The notes under the pieces: model-generated | Told to the model about the DNA's origin: nothing | The model's input: only the letters and a program-made list of their open reading frames with translations | Databases searched by the model: none | Program-made: the position numbers and the translations under genes | Virus record (IMG/VR): IMGVR_UViG_3300021349_000230 | Coordinates: 1-24,464 of that record | Length of the DNA stretch: 24,464 bases | Origin: a virus | Direction: 5' to 3' (one strand) | Shown here: piece after piece, positions 15,483 through 21,949 of the stretch | Position numbering within the stretch: position 1 is the stretch's first letter | Layout: the number at the start of each line of letters is the position of its first letter

Positions 15483-15668
15483 CTACAGTGGAAAAGCCGT
15501 GAAGTCGTCAGGGCTGTCGGTCTTTCTTTTGATCGTGTATTCAACAAGAATAACCTTATTATCCTGTATTTTAAGGACAATTTCGCCCATTTTTATCTGC
15601 CTCGCAAGACGGATAATTTCTACCCATTCAAGAGGAATCGCTTTTACTATTTGTGGTTGTTGATTCAT
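15483..15668 (-). CDS. Small DUF2292-like protein
   Basis: 61 residues. The segment LARQIKMGEIVLKIQDNKVI followed by LVEYTIKRK resembles the DUF2292 pattern (a short helix, then G-x-V-x-I-x-I-x-D-G-x-V and a basic tail), a small family of unknown function common in bacteria and phages. Its ATG overlaps the TerL stop (ATGA), so it is translated with terminase. The function is unknown; the family link is from memory. Confidence 0.65.
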   Translation of the reverse strand: MNQQPQIVKAIPLEWVEIIRLARQIKMGEIVLKIQDNKVILVEYTIKRKTDSPDDFTAFPL

Positions 15669-17116
15669 ATAAGCCCTACTACTTCAGGATTTTGCATTCC
15701 TTGTTGCACTAGTCCAAGGACGAGATACACGAATGCATCGACGAGGTCATCGTGTTCTTCTACTCCGAATCCAAGAAGTTGAATCAGCAAGTCCTCACAT
15801 CCTTTTCTTGGAAATACAATCGTGCCGTTTTGGATGTATACGGCAATCGCTCGAAGTCTTGCTCTTTTATCTGTTCCTGCACGCATCGCTATAACTGGCA
15901 AGAGTGCGCGTTCCATTTCTTCAATCGCTGCACGTTGATACTGCACATCTTCAACGAAAAACATTCCGAATGGATTTGCGACCGCCATCGCTTTTGTTGT
16001 TTCGATTGTCTCGTGGAATGAAAGTCGTGCATTGATCGGATTTGGTTTGATGTAGATCTTTGGCATACCGTCTTTTACAAACGATGTGCCTGACACCATA
16101 GATGTATAGTCTGCGGTTTCTTTTTTTGAAATCGCAAGATCTACTCCGGTGCCGTGCAGTCCGCCTTCAAGTTCAGGAGGAATTTTGTCATAGTATTTTA
16201 TCCATTCCTCATGTACGTCGGCACCTTCTTCGGGTACAACTTTCAGTAGATACTCTCGTTGGTACGCATTGAGCCCTACTTTGTCTCGTTGAATATCGAG
16301 TGCTTTTTGGTCGGGATATTTTGCAAGCCACATAATTTTTCCGTTCTTCACGAGTGGATAGTCGAGCTGCTTGAATGTCTTGTCTCGTTTCAATCGTGCC
16401 ATAAGTGCATCGGTGTGGAGTTGATTTCCAATTACTACAAGCCTGCCAGTCGTTTCGTCAATTGCGGGAATTACTTCACCTCTTAACCATCGCTCTGTTT
16501 TGTCACGATTTTCTTTTGTACGCACCCATTCCAAATCTTCAGGGTCATCTACTACCACGAGTTTTGGGCGATGCTGTTTATGACGTAATCCACGAACCTT
16601 CTGTCCTCGGGACCGAGCAAGAATACGCACGCCGTTTGATAGAAGCATATTCTTGGCCTGCCATTCTTCTTCGCTCTCAAGAGTCCAGTCTGCTACGAAG
16701 TTTCCTTTTATCTCTCCGTAGTCTTGTTTGATGAGTGGATTATTTTCTAGTTCTTCTTTGATGTTGGCAATGTTCAGACTCGCTTGCATTCCTGTGTCTG
16801 CAATCGGGATGATGAAGTTGTAAAATTCTGGATACTCAAGAGCAGCCCACAATGGCAGTGCTAGTGATCCGAATGTACTTTTTGCACTTCCACGGAATCC
16901 GACTATCTCTACCATCTTCTCTTTGTGATCGCCAAGTGTTGCTAATAATTCAGGATGAAATGATGCCGGTTCACGATCAAGATAATGCGAAAGATACACC
17001 AGACAAAATCCAGTGAATGTTTTTGAAAGTGACCGGCGAGTGGAATTTTCGTCAAAAAATTCATTTTTCCACCACTCCGGTTTTAGTTGGTTCGATTGTG
17101 ATGGTAGTTGGTTCAT
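15665..17116 (-). CDS. terL: Terminase large subunit (DNA-packaging ATPase/nuclease)
   Basis: 483 residues from the start at 17116 (MNQLPSQSNQLKPEWWKNEF); an ATG 8 codons earlier (17140) is also possible. ATPase domain: Walker A GFRGSAKST (73-81), Walker B LVVVDDPED (186-194), coupling region LVVIGNQLH (226-234). RNase H-fold nuclease: GTGVDLAISK (Asp326), MFFVEDVQYQ (Glu389/Asp390) and HDDLVDAFVY (Asp456-457, Asp460). It cuts concatemers and pumps DNA into the prohead at the portal. It overlaps the small-subunit gene by at least 56 nt, which is unusually long. All catalytic motifs are present. Confidence 0.93.
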   Translation of the reverse strand: MNQLPSQSNQLKPEWWKNEFFDENSTRRSLSKTFTGFCLVYLSHYLDREPASFHPELLATLGDHKEKMVEIVGFRGSAKSTFGSLALPLWAALEYPEFYNFIIPIADTGMQASLNIANIKEELENNPLIKQDYGEIKGNFVADWTLESEEEWQAKNMLLSNGVRILARSRGQKVRGLRHKQHRPKLVVVDDPEDLEWVRTKENRDKTERWLRGEVIPAIDETTGRLVVIGNQLHTDALMARLKRDKTFKQLDYPLVKNGKIMWLAKYPDQKALDIQRDKVGLNAYQREYLLKVVPEEGADVHEEWIKYYDKIPPELEGGLHGTGVDLAISKKETADYTSMVSGTSFVKDGMPKIYIKPNPINARLSFHETIETTKAMAVANPFGMFFVEDVQYQRAAIEEMERALLPVIAMRAGTDKRARLRAIAVYIQNGTIVFPRKGCEDLLIQLLGFGVEEHDDLVDAFVYLVLGLVQQGMQNPEVVGLI

Positions 17117-17648
17117 GAGGTAGTGCTTCTTTTGGGACAATGCCCCAATTCACGAATGCTTTGAGCATCATCGCTTTCAACTCCGGTGGCAATGGTCTAT
17201 TGCGTTGTTCTATTTCAATTGTGCCGAGGTGTCGCTCAAACAATCCGGCATCAAGTTCTGCATTGAATACCATGACATCAAGTCTCACGATTGAGTTGAT
17301 AGCGTTGATTTGCTCTCTGATGCTTGGCGGTGTGAATCCTTCCTTTTTCATTTCATCGCTGTAGTAAACAATTCGCATGAGGCGCTCAAGCATGAGACGA
17401 TTTTTTTCTTTCATCTCTGCCACTCGCTCGCTGACTTTTGCACGGTCAGTTTGTTCTACTGTATTGCGATGTACTTTGTGTTTTAGTTTTTGGACATAGC
17501 GCCAATCAAGAACGGTTGAATTGGCACTTCGGTATCCTTTTTCAAACAATGCATCCTGAAGTTTTGTAATCGAAATAAGCGGGTCAACCACTAAGATGTC
17601 CCGAATCGCTCTTTTTATTTTTTCTTCTTGAAGTGGTGATTTTTTCAT
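17061..17648 (-). CDS. terS: Terminase small subunit
   Basis: 195 residues. The N-terminal part (IKRAIRDILVVDPLISITKL followed by QDALFEKGY) is a helix-turn-helix-like DNA-binding module, as expected for a protein that recognises the packaging site. The middle is a long helical, charged region (ERVAEMKEKNRLMLERLMRI) suitable for oligomerisation. The C-terminal segment (LPPELKAMMLKAFVNWGI, then TTITIEPTKTG) could bind the large subunit. It starts 33 nt after the C5 methyltransferase stop and overlaps TerL. The call relies on position before TerL and domain order. Confidence 0.78.
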   Translation of the reverse strand: MKKSPLQEEKIKRAIRDILVVDPLISITKLQDALFEKGYRSANSTVLDWRYVQKLKHKVHRNTVEQTDRAKVSERVAEMKEKNRLMLERLMRIVYYSDEMKKEGFTPPSIREQINAINSIVRLDVMVFNAELDAGLFERHLGTIEIEQRNRPLPPELKAMMLKAFVNWGIVPKEALPHEPTTITIEPTKTGVVEK

Positions 17649-17681
17649 ACCGGCTTATTCGTGGTTATTTTGAAACGGAGC

Positions 17682-18779
17682 TTATTTTTCAAGGAATAAC
17701 CTAGTCACGACTTCGCGTATTACGTTGACGGTCACAGCGTTGCCGAGACATTTATATCGTCCTGTATCGCTGATACCTGCCGTCCATCCGTCTGGAAATC
17801 CTTGGAGACGCTCACATTCTATTGGCGTAAGTCTGCGGATCTTTACGCCGTCAAATACGCCATGTTTATCTTGAGCCGTCAGTGTAAAACTAGGCTCATT
17901 ATTCGCTTTCACTCGCCTTCCATTCTGTCTTTTGTTGATACGGTCGGGAGTCAGTACAGGAATCGCGTACAGCCCTGTTTTAGCCCCGACACCGCCCGCC
18001 TGACTGGCCAATGTCGTCGATATTCCTTTCGGATCGTACACTCGGTAACCTTGGGACCCGCCAGCGAGTTGCACTAAATCCCAAGCGTGTTTTTTTGTCA
18101 GGCTCCCGCGCCCGCCAGTTCTGATCGTATTTGCGATATTAGTTTCTTTGTTAGTTTCGGTGATAGGAAATATTTTTTGTCTGCGTTCTTTTCTAAGATG
18201 TCCGACAATGAGCACTCTTTCTCTGTTTTGTGGTACCCCGAAGTTTTTACTGTTAAGCACTTGCCATTCAACGTCATACCCCAACTCATAAAGGGTTGAT
18301 AGGATGACAGCAAATGTTTTTCCCTTGTTGTGAGATAGAAGCCCTTTGACGTTTTCAAGGAGTAGAAAGCGTGGCCGCTTCTGTTTAATGATCCGAGCAA
18401 TTTCAAAGAAGAGCGTACCTCTCGTATCTTTGAATCCGAGACGCTTTCCGGCGATCGAAAATGATTGGCAAGGAAAGCCTCCGACGAGGAGATCAAAATT
18501 TGGTAATTCTTTAGGTTTGATTTTTCTAATGTCGCCATAATTTTTTTGTTCTGGAAAATGTTTTTGATAAATAATAATTGCCGACTTTTCAATTTCGGAA
18601 TATCCAACACAAGAGGCACTTGCCCTCCGCCCATTCCCATTGCTGATGTTAGACAAGGACATATTTCTTCCATGATTGCCGCGTTTCTTTGTTGGCTTCC
18701 TATCGCGATAGTTATCATATGCTTGTTGTATTCCGAGTTCGAATCCACCGATGCCTGAGAATAAACTGAAGTACTTCAT
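17682..18779 (-). CDS. DNA cytosine-5 methyltransferase with N-terminal insertion
   Basis: 365 residues. It transfers methyl from S-adenosylmethionine to C5 of cytosine. Motif I FSLFSGIGGFELG (4-16), motif IV GGFPCQSFS (catalytic Cys104), motif VI LLLENVKGL (139-147), motif VIII QNRERVLIVG (184-193), motif IX RRLTPIECERLQGFPDGW and motif X CLGNAVTVNVI. The recognition region holds tandem modules of the type found in phage enzymes (GYRVYDPKGISTTLASQAGG; EPSFTLTAQDKHG). A basic, Gly/Asn/Ser-rich insertion at about 21-56 separates motif I from CVGYSEIEK. The start is at the ATGA junction with the upstream methyltransferase; an ATG 9 codons earlier is less likely. Confidence 0.92.
   Translation of the reverse strand: MKYFSLFSGIGGFELGIQQAYDNYRDRKPTKKRGNHGRNMSLSNISNGNGRRASASCVGYSEIEKSAIIIYQKHFPEQKNYGDIRKIKPKELPNFDLLVGGFPCQSFSIAGKRLGFKDTRGTLFFEIARIIKQKRPRFLLLENVKGLLSHNKGKTFAVILSTLYELGYDVEWQVLNSKNFGVPQNRERVLIVGHLRKERRQKIFPITETNKETNIANTIRTGGRGSLTKKHAWDLVQLAGGSQGYRVYDPKGISTTLASQAGGVGAKTGLYAIPVLTPDRINKRQNGRRVKANNEPSFTLTAQDKHGVFDGVKIRRLTPIECERLQGFPDGWTAGISDTGRYKCLGNAVTVNVIREVVTRLFLEK
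18098..18718 (-). other. Second long open frame inside the C5 methyltransferase gene
   Basis: An open frame of 206 codons from ATG 18718 (216 codons from 18748), in the +1 frame on the same strand. Its start reads MITIAIGSQQRNAA, then CPCLTSAMGMGGGQVPLV, which I recognise as the P-x-L-T-x-x-M-G-x-G-G-G-x-V-P-x-V module usual in the recognition region of phage C5 methyltransferases. Its end, KECSLSDILEKNADKKYFLS, resembles a motif I recall from phage proteins found beside such enzymes. The overlapped frame is certainly the methyltransferase. Whether this frame is translated is unknown; at minimum the first 40 codons appear to be a transposed module now read out of frame. Confidence 0.4.
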
Positions 18780-20044
18780 TGGTTTGCCTGATTTACTCTT
18801 TCCCATCTGTCTCGGATTACGTCACAGAATTTTGGATCAAGTTCAATCATAAATGCACGCCGACCGACTTTTTCGGCTGCTGTCATCGTGCTTCCTGATC
18901 CCGCGAAAGGATCAAGTACGATGTCATTTCTTTTAGTAGAGTTTCTCAATGCTCGCATACAAAGCCAATCAGGTTTTTCTGTTGGATGTAAATAACGAGC
19001 CGTTGCTTTGCGTGGCATTTCCCATACGTCATATTCGCCATCACCATAAAATACATGAGTGCCGACCTTCCATCCGTATATGATGCTCTCGGCAGTCTTT
19101 GGGTCTGGTTTGGTAGCTTTGGCGATCCACTCGTGCTTGTAGCGGTAATCATTCCATCCCATGCTTGGCACATTCTTCACCCAGATAATTACTCCGGAGT
19201 GTCGGAAGCCATTAGCGAGCATGCTTTGCAAGAATTGAGGGTAAGAGCTCCATCCCGAGCAGATATATAGGGACCCGCCTTCTTTGATGTTAGTGATCAT
19301 TCCCGAGAATGCACCATCGATAAATGCTTTGAATTCCTCGGGAGTCATATTGTCATTCTTGATTTTCTCGAGTTCTTCATTTTTGAGTTTCTCGCCACGT
19401 GAATGGTAGTTCACGTTATAGGGCGGATCGGTGAATATCATGTCTGCCTTTTCTTTTCCGAGTAGAGCTTTATATACTTCAGGATCGGTTGAGTCGCCAC
19501 AGATGAGTCTGTGTTGACCTAGTTCGTATATTTCTCCAACTTTTGAGCGAGGCTCTTTGGTGTCATCAATCGGTTCTTCTTCGTCTTTTTCTTCGTCGAG
19601 AGTTTGATCAAGAATTCTACTGATTTCGTCCTCTCGGAATCCAGAGGCAGGAATGTGTGGATCCTCCTTTAGTGCTTTTATTATTGTTGATAGTTTTTCC
19701 TCATCCCATTTCCCTTTTATTTTATTCAGAGCAAGGTTGAGAATCTTTTCATCTTCCAACGATAAATTAACGAATGATACTGGGACCGAGTACACACCCT
19801 TATCATCTGATTCAACAATTCCTTTTGGAATAAATCCGCTTGCAATAATTGACTCTAGAGCGCTGAGTCTCTGATGTCCACCAATCAGCACGCCGTACCT
19901 TTCTTTGTTTTCATTTACTACCAACACTTCAACGAATCCGAATGTTTTTATACTTGTCTTCAATGCTTCCATTTCAGAGTCAGGCATAATACGCGGATTG
20001 TAGTCGGCACGTTTTAACTCACTTAGTTTAATTGTTGTCTGCAT
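18776..20044 (-). CDS. ParB-domain DNA adenine/cytosine-N4 methyltransferase (beta class)
   Basis: 422 residues from MQTTIKLSELKRADYNPR; an ATG 5 codons earlier is an alternative. Residues 1-100 are a ParB/Srx-like domain (RADYNPRIMPDSEMEAL; IGGHQRLSALE at 54-64). An acidic linker (DEEKDEEEPIDDTKEP) leads to the methyltransferase: GQHRLICGDSTDPEV, catalytic TDPPYNVNY (DPPY 206-209), LHPTEKPDWL and the S-adenosylmethionine site VLDPFAGSGSTMTAAE (376-391). DPPY before FxGxG defines the beta group, modifying N6 of adenine or N4 of cytosine. This ParB fusion is common in phages. Its stop shares ATGA with the C5 enzyme, so the two are coupled. Confidence 0.92.
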   Translation of the reverse strand: MQTTIKLSELKRADYNPRIMPDSEMEALKTSIKTFGFVEVLVVNENKERYGVLIGGHQRLSALESIIASGFIPKGIVESDDKGVYSVPVSFVNLSLEDEKILNLALNKIKGKWDEEKLSTIIKALKEDPHIPASGFREDEISRILDQTLDEEKDEEEPIDDTKEPRSKVGEIYELGQHRLICGDSTDPEVYKALLGKEKADMIFTDPPYNVNYHSRGEKLKNEELEKIKNDNMTPEEFKAFIDGAFSGMITNIKEGGSLYICSGWSSYPQFLQSMLANGFRHSGVIIWVKNVPSMGWNDYRYKHEWIAKATKPDPKTAESIIYGWKVGTHVFYGDGEYDVWEMPRKATARYLHPTEKPDWLCMRALRNSTKRNDIVLDPFAGSGSTMTAAEKVGRRAFMIELDPKFCDVIRDRWERVNQANQ

Positions 20045-20414
20045 AGCGTGAATCGTCATAGACGAATGTTTTTGCGAACTCGACCCTTTGTTTAAGACCC
20101 TTTATTTTTTCTTTATCTTTTCTTATGCTTTCGTTTATCATGCTGACTGTCTCATCACAGCTCACAATAAATTCTTCGGCTTTAGCAATCTTCGTTTCTA
20201 TCCCTTTGCGTTTTGTACGAGTTATCTTTGTCATATCTTTTGAATCAATGCCGGCAAGCTCAGCTTTTAAATCATCCAGCTCTTTAAATTTGTCGGCTTG
20301 GAGTTTTTGAACGCTAGGAATTTTCGTTTCGTCAAATTCAATGTTTACAGCTTTTCTCCATATCTGATCATTGAGTTCATCTATGAATTTTTCTTGATAT
20401 TGTTTTGTGTCCAT
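20028..20414 (-). CDS. Coiled-coil protein of unknown function
   Basis: 128 residues, almost entirely helical and charged. Heptad-like stretches run from about 35 to 112 (VQKLQADKFKELDDLKAELA; ETKIAKAEEFIVSCDETVSM; KDKEKIKGLKQRVEFAK). No enzymatic motif or membrane segment. It begins 1 nt after the RusA stop and overlaps the ParB-methyltransferase start by 17 nt, so all three are translated together. The function is unknown. Confidence 0.65.
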   Translation of the reverse strand: MDTKQYQEKFIDELNDQIWRKAVNIEFDETKIPSVQKLQADKFKELDDLKAELAGIDSKDMTKITRTKRKGIETKIAKAEEFIVSCDETVSMINESIRKDKEKIKGLKQRVEFAKTFVYDDSRYADNN

Positions 20415-20415
20415 A

Positions 20416-20832
20416 TTAAATATCTAGGGTTATATCAATTTCGACGCGACCTTTTCCGTCTGGTGAATAATTTGATTCAAAGCTACCGTCGAGAAATTTG
20501 TCATTTTTGAAAAGAGCATCAGCTAGTCCTTTGAAGATGTTGTCGGGATCTCCATGTATACCGTTCATCCAAAAGATGCGGATATCCATGCGAGCTTTTG
20601 ATGCCGCACTAGTTTTGAATGGCTGTAGATCAGTTAGTAGTGTATTACCGGCTCTCATCAAATAAGCCGGATATTCTCCGTAGAAAGAACGGCGAGCATA
20701 GCTTTTCCATGCGTTGTATTTTTTAGCTTCAGGCAACCAGAGAGCACGTTTGACGACTCGGGTATATGGTATTGGATTGCCGTGCCAGTCGTCTTGGTTT
20801 CCTTTGATTACGAATGATAATTTTTTAATCAT
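20416..20832 (-). CDS. rusA: RusA-type Holliday junction resolvase
   Basis: 138 residues from MIKKLSFVIKGN; an ATG 11 codons earlier is less likely because it would extend into the preceding gene. The family pattern is clear: an N-terminal strand (KLSFVIKGN) with P-x-T-R (PIPYTRVV), then DIRIFWMNGIHGDPDNIFKG and LADALFKNDKFL, with the conserved acidic residues Asp95, Asp97, Asp105 and Asp111 that bind the metal. It cuts four-way junctions, clearing branched DNA before packaging. It overlaps the replication gene by 8 nt (ATGATTAA). Confidence 0.9.
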   Translation of the reverse strand: MIKKLSFVIKGNQDDWHGNPIPYTRVVKRALWLPEAKKYNAWKSYARRSFYGEYPAYLMRAGNTLLTDLQPFKTSAASKARMDIRIFWMNGIHGDPDNIFKGLADALFKNDKFLDGSFESNYSPDGKGRVEIDITLDI

Positions 20833-21721
20833 GTGATTTTGGAATATTAATAATAAAAGTTGCAAACTTATTTTTTAATTCTTCAATTTTTTGTACGAGC
20901 TCCTTGCTCTGCTCAGTAGGTCTGTGATGGAACCTTTGAGAAAGCGAATCAAGCTCTTTCCAAAATTTTGAACCGTTCCTCATTTCATTAAGGAGCGAAT
21001 TGAAAACTGTTGAGGATAAGAATGTGCTGATGCTTGGTGAGAGGCCTCTGAATTGTTGCGATCCTAGAAAATATAGGATCAACTTTTCAAAGTCTTGCTG
21101 ATTGAGAATTTGTAAATTTAGAGCACGTTTTAGATTCCATGCATCTGCTTTGGTTATGATTATTGATACCCCTCGAGACTGTTGTGCAATTGCATGAAAA
21201 TAATCAACTAGTTGCGCATGGATGCTTCTTTCTTTTTTGAATGCAGTCTTTGACTGCGATCTACTTTCTTTCTCTTTGTTTCCTAGGTTTTGTGTGTTCA
21301 CCTGCTGAACCGCTTTCGGTATAGTAGCTGAACCACTTTTGGTATGGCCACTATACTGGTTCACTAGCTGAACCACTTTCTCAATATCCATTTGGAGATT
21401 GATTTGGTAGTAGTTTCCTTTCGTTGTTTCTCTTATTTCTATTGCTCCGGCAAGATTGAGATTTTTTAGTCCTTTGGCGACTGATGCTCGAGCTAGGCCT
21501 GCACCATGATCAAGAACTTTTCCATCCTTTGTTTTTATGCCATCAATAAATTGTGAGAAACTTATGCGATCTGATTCTTTATGGAATCCGAATGTTCTTC
21601 TGCAGATATACAAGAGACATCTTGCTTCCGCTTCAGGTATTCGGCACACGACAAAATCAAGGATCACATTTGGGACCTGTGTGCTATTTGGTATTAAGTT
21701 GTGAAGTTTTGGTTCATCCAT
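20825..21721 (-). CDS. Replication initiator-like protein (phage O-type N-terminal domain)
   Basis: 298 residues. Residues 10-115 form a winged-helix domain like the phage replication protein O N-terminus: STQVPNVILDFVVCRIPEAE, LLYICRRTFGFHKESDRISF, then LARASVAKGLKNLNLAGAIE. Residues 115-160 are a low-complexity linker (VVQLVNQYSGHTKSGSATI, KAVQQVNTQNLG), and its DNA carries iteron-like repeats. The C-terminal half is helical (DAWNLKRALNLQILNQQDFE) and has no helicase motif, so it may recruit the host helicase, as lambda O with P or DnaD-like proteins do. The start follows a structured 228-nt leader. Confidence 0.8.
   Translation of the reverse strand: MDEPKLHNLIPNSTQVPNVILDFVVCRIPEAEARCLLYICRRTFGFHKESDRISFSQFIDGIKTKDGKVLDHGAGLARASVAKGLKNLNLAGAIEIRETTKGNYYQINLQMDIEKVVQLVNQYSGHTKSGSATIPKAVQQVNTQNLGNKEKESRSQSKTAFKKERSIHAQLVDYFHAIAQQSRGVSIIITKADAWNLKRALNLQILNQQDFEKLILYFLGSQQFRGLSPSISTFLSSTVFNSLLNEMRNGSKFWKELDSLSQRFHHRPTEQSKELVQKIEELKNKFATFIINIPKSHD
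21296..21387 (+). repeat. Iteron-like repeats inside the replication gene, candidate origin
   Basis: Three direct copies of GCTGAACC[AG]CTTT begin at 21304, 21327 and 21367 (spacing 23 and 40). The first two continue into GGTAT. Two copies are also half of a palindrome with a 5-nt spacer: GTTCA-CCTGC-TGAAC (21296-21310) and TGGTTCA-CTAGC-TGAACCA (21357-21375). The array codes for the low-complexity linker of the replication protein. In lambda the origin iterons lie in the O gene in the same way. Origin function is an inference. Confidence 0.6.
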
Positions 21722-21723
21722 AA

Positions 21724-21780
21724 TCTCTTGAAGAAGAGAGAAGCATCGATAGCCCTATCGATGTCTCTCTGCTTTTTTTT
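21724..21780 (+). terminator. Hairpin with U8 tract on the plus strand; competing hairpin by rep start
   Basis: The stem AGAGAGA/TCTCTCT (21735-21741 and 21764-21770) with a 2-nt bulge continues as CATCGATA/TATCGATG (21744-21751 and 21756-21763) around a GCCC loop. On the plus strand it is followed by GC and eight T, which is a good intrinsic terminator pointing rightward, although no plus-strand gene precedes it. On the minus strand it is the 5' leader of the replication gene, and its outer arm overlaps a second hairpin, TCTCTT-GAAG-AAGAGA (21724-21739, plus-strand reading), ending 3 nt from the ATG. The two cannot form together. Confidence 0.6.
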
Positions 21781-21879
21781 GTAAGACTGGCGAGGATTTA
21801 CACCTCGCATAACAGCTTTTTTCTCGACCTGAGAGGAGCTGTCTGTGCCACGCGTCTACTTATTCCGCCACAGGCTTAC
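21781..21879 (-). ncRNA. tRNA-Leu-like element, atypical anticodon region
   Basis: Minus strand, 99 nt. TGGCGGAATAAGTAGACGCG (21870-21851) matches the bacterial tRNA-Leu position 8 to D-arm sequence TGGCGGAATTGGTAGACGCG at 18 of 20 bases. A T-arm follows at 21808-21790: GCGAGG-TGTAAAT-CCTCGC, with the usual 7-nt loop. The ends pair as GTAAGCCTG with CAGTCTTAC (8 of 9) and leave an A at the discriminator position; no CCA is encoded. The middle 43 nt do not form a normal anticodon arm: instead ACAGCT/AGCTGT (21842-21837 and 21817-21812) encloses a small TCTC-AGGTC-GAGA hairpin. It may be a decayed tRNA gene or a tRNA mimic. Confidence 0.5.
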
Positions 21880-21949
21880 TCAGGATTAGCCCCTGATCTC
21901 AGCCCTCATGCCACTGCGACAAGGGCTGAGTCAGTGGCCAATTTAAGAA
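21880..21949 (-). ncRNA. Interlocked inverted repeats upstream of the tRNA-like element
   Basis: Two perfect inverted repeats interlock: a 9-bp pair CTCAGCCCT (21898-21906) / AGGGCTGAG (21922-21930) and a 7-bp pair GCCACTG (21910-21916) / CAGTGGC (21932-21938). They can form one or the other hairpin, or a strained pseudoknot. A third hairpin, TCAGG-ATTAGCC-CCTGA, lies at 21880-21896. The stretch follows the Sak4-like stop at 21950. No open frame exists here. The arrangement suggests a structured RNA or a protein-binding DNA region. Confidence 0.55.

Noticed and set aside
21898-21938. Fully formed H-type pseudoknot
   Set aside because: Loops of 1 and 3 nt are too short to cross 9-bp and 7-bp stems in either strand, so alternative hairpins are preferred.
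21781-21949. tmRNA (transfer-messenger RNA)
   Set aside because: There is no tag-coding frame, no alanine-type G-U pair and the order of tRNA-like and knot-like parts is wrong.
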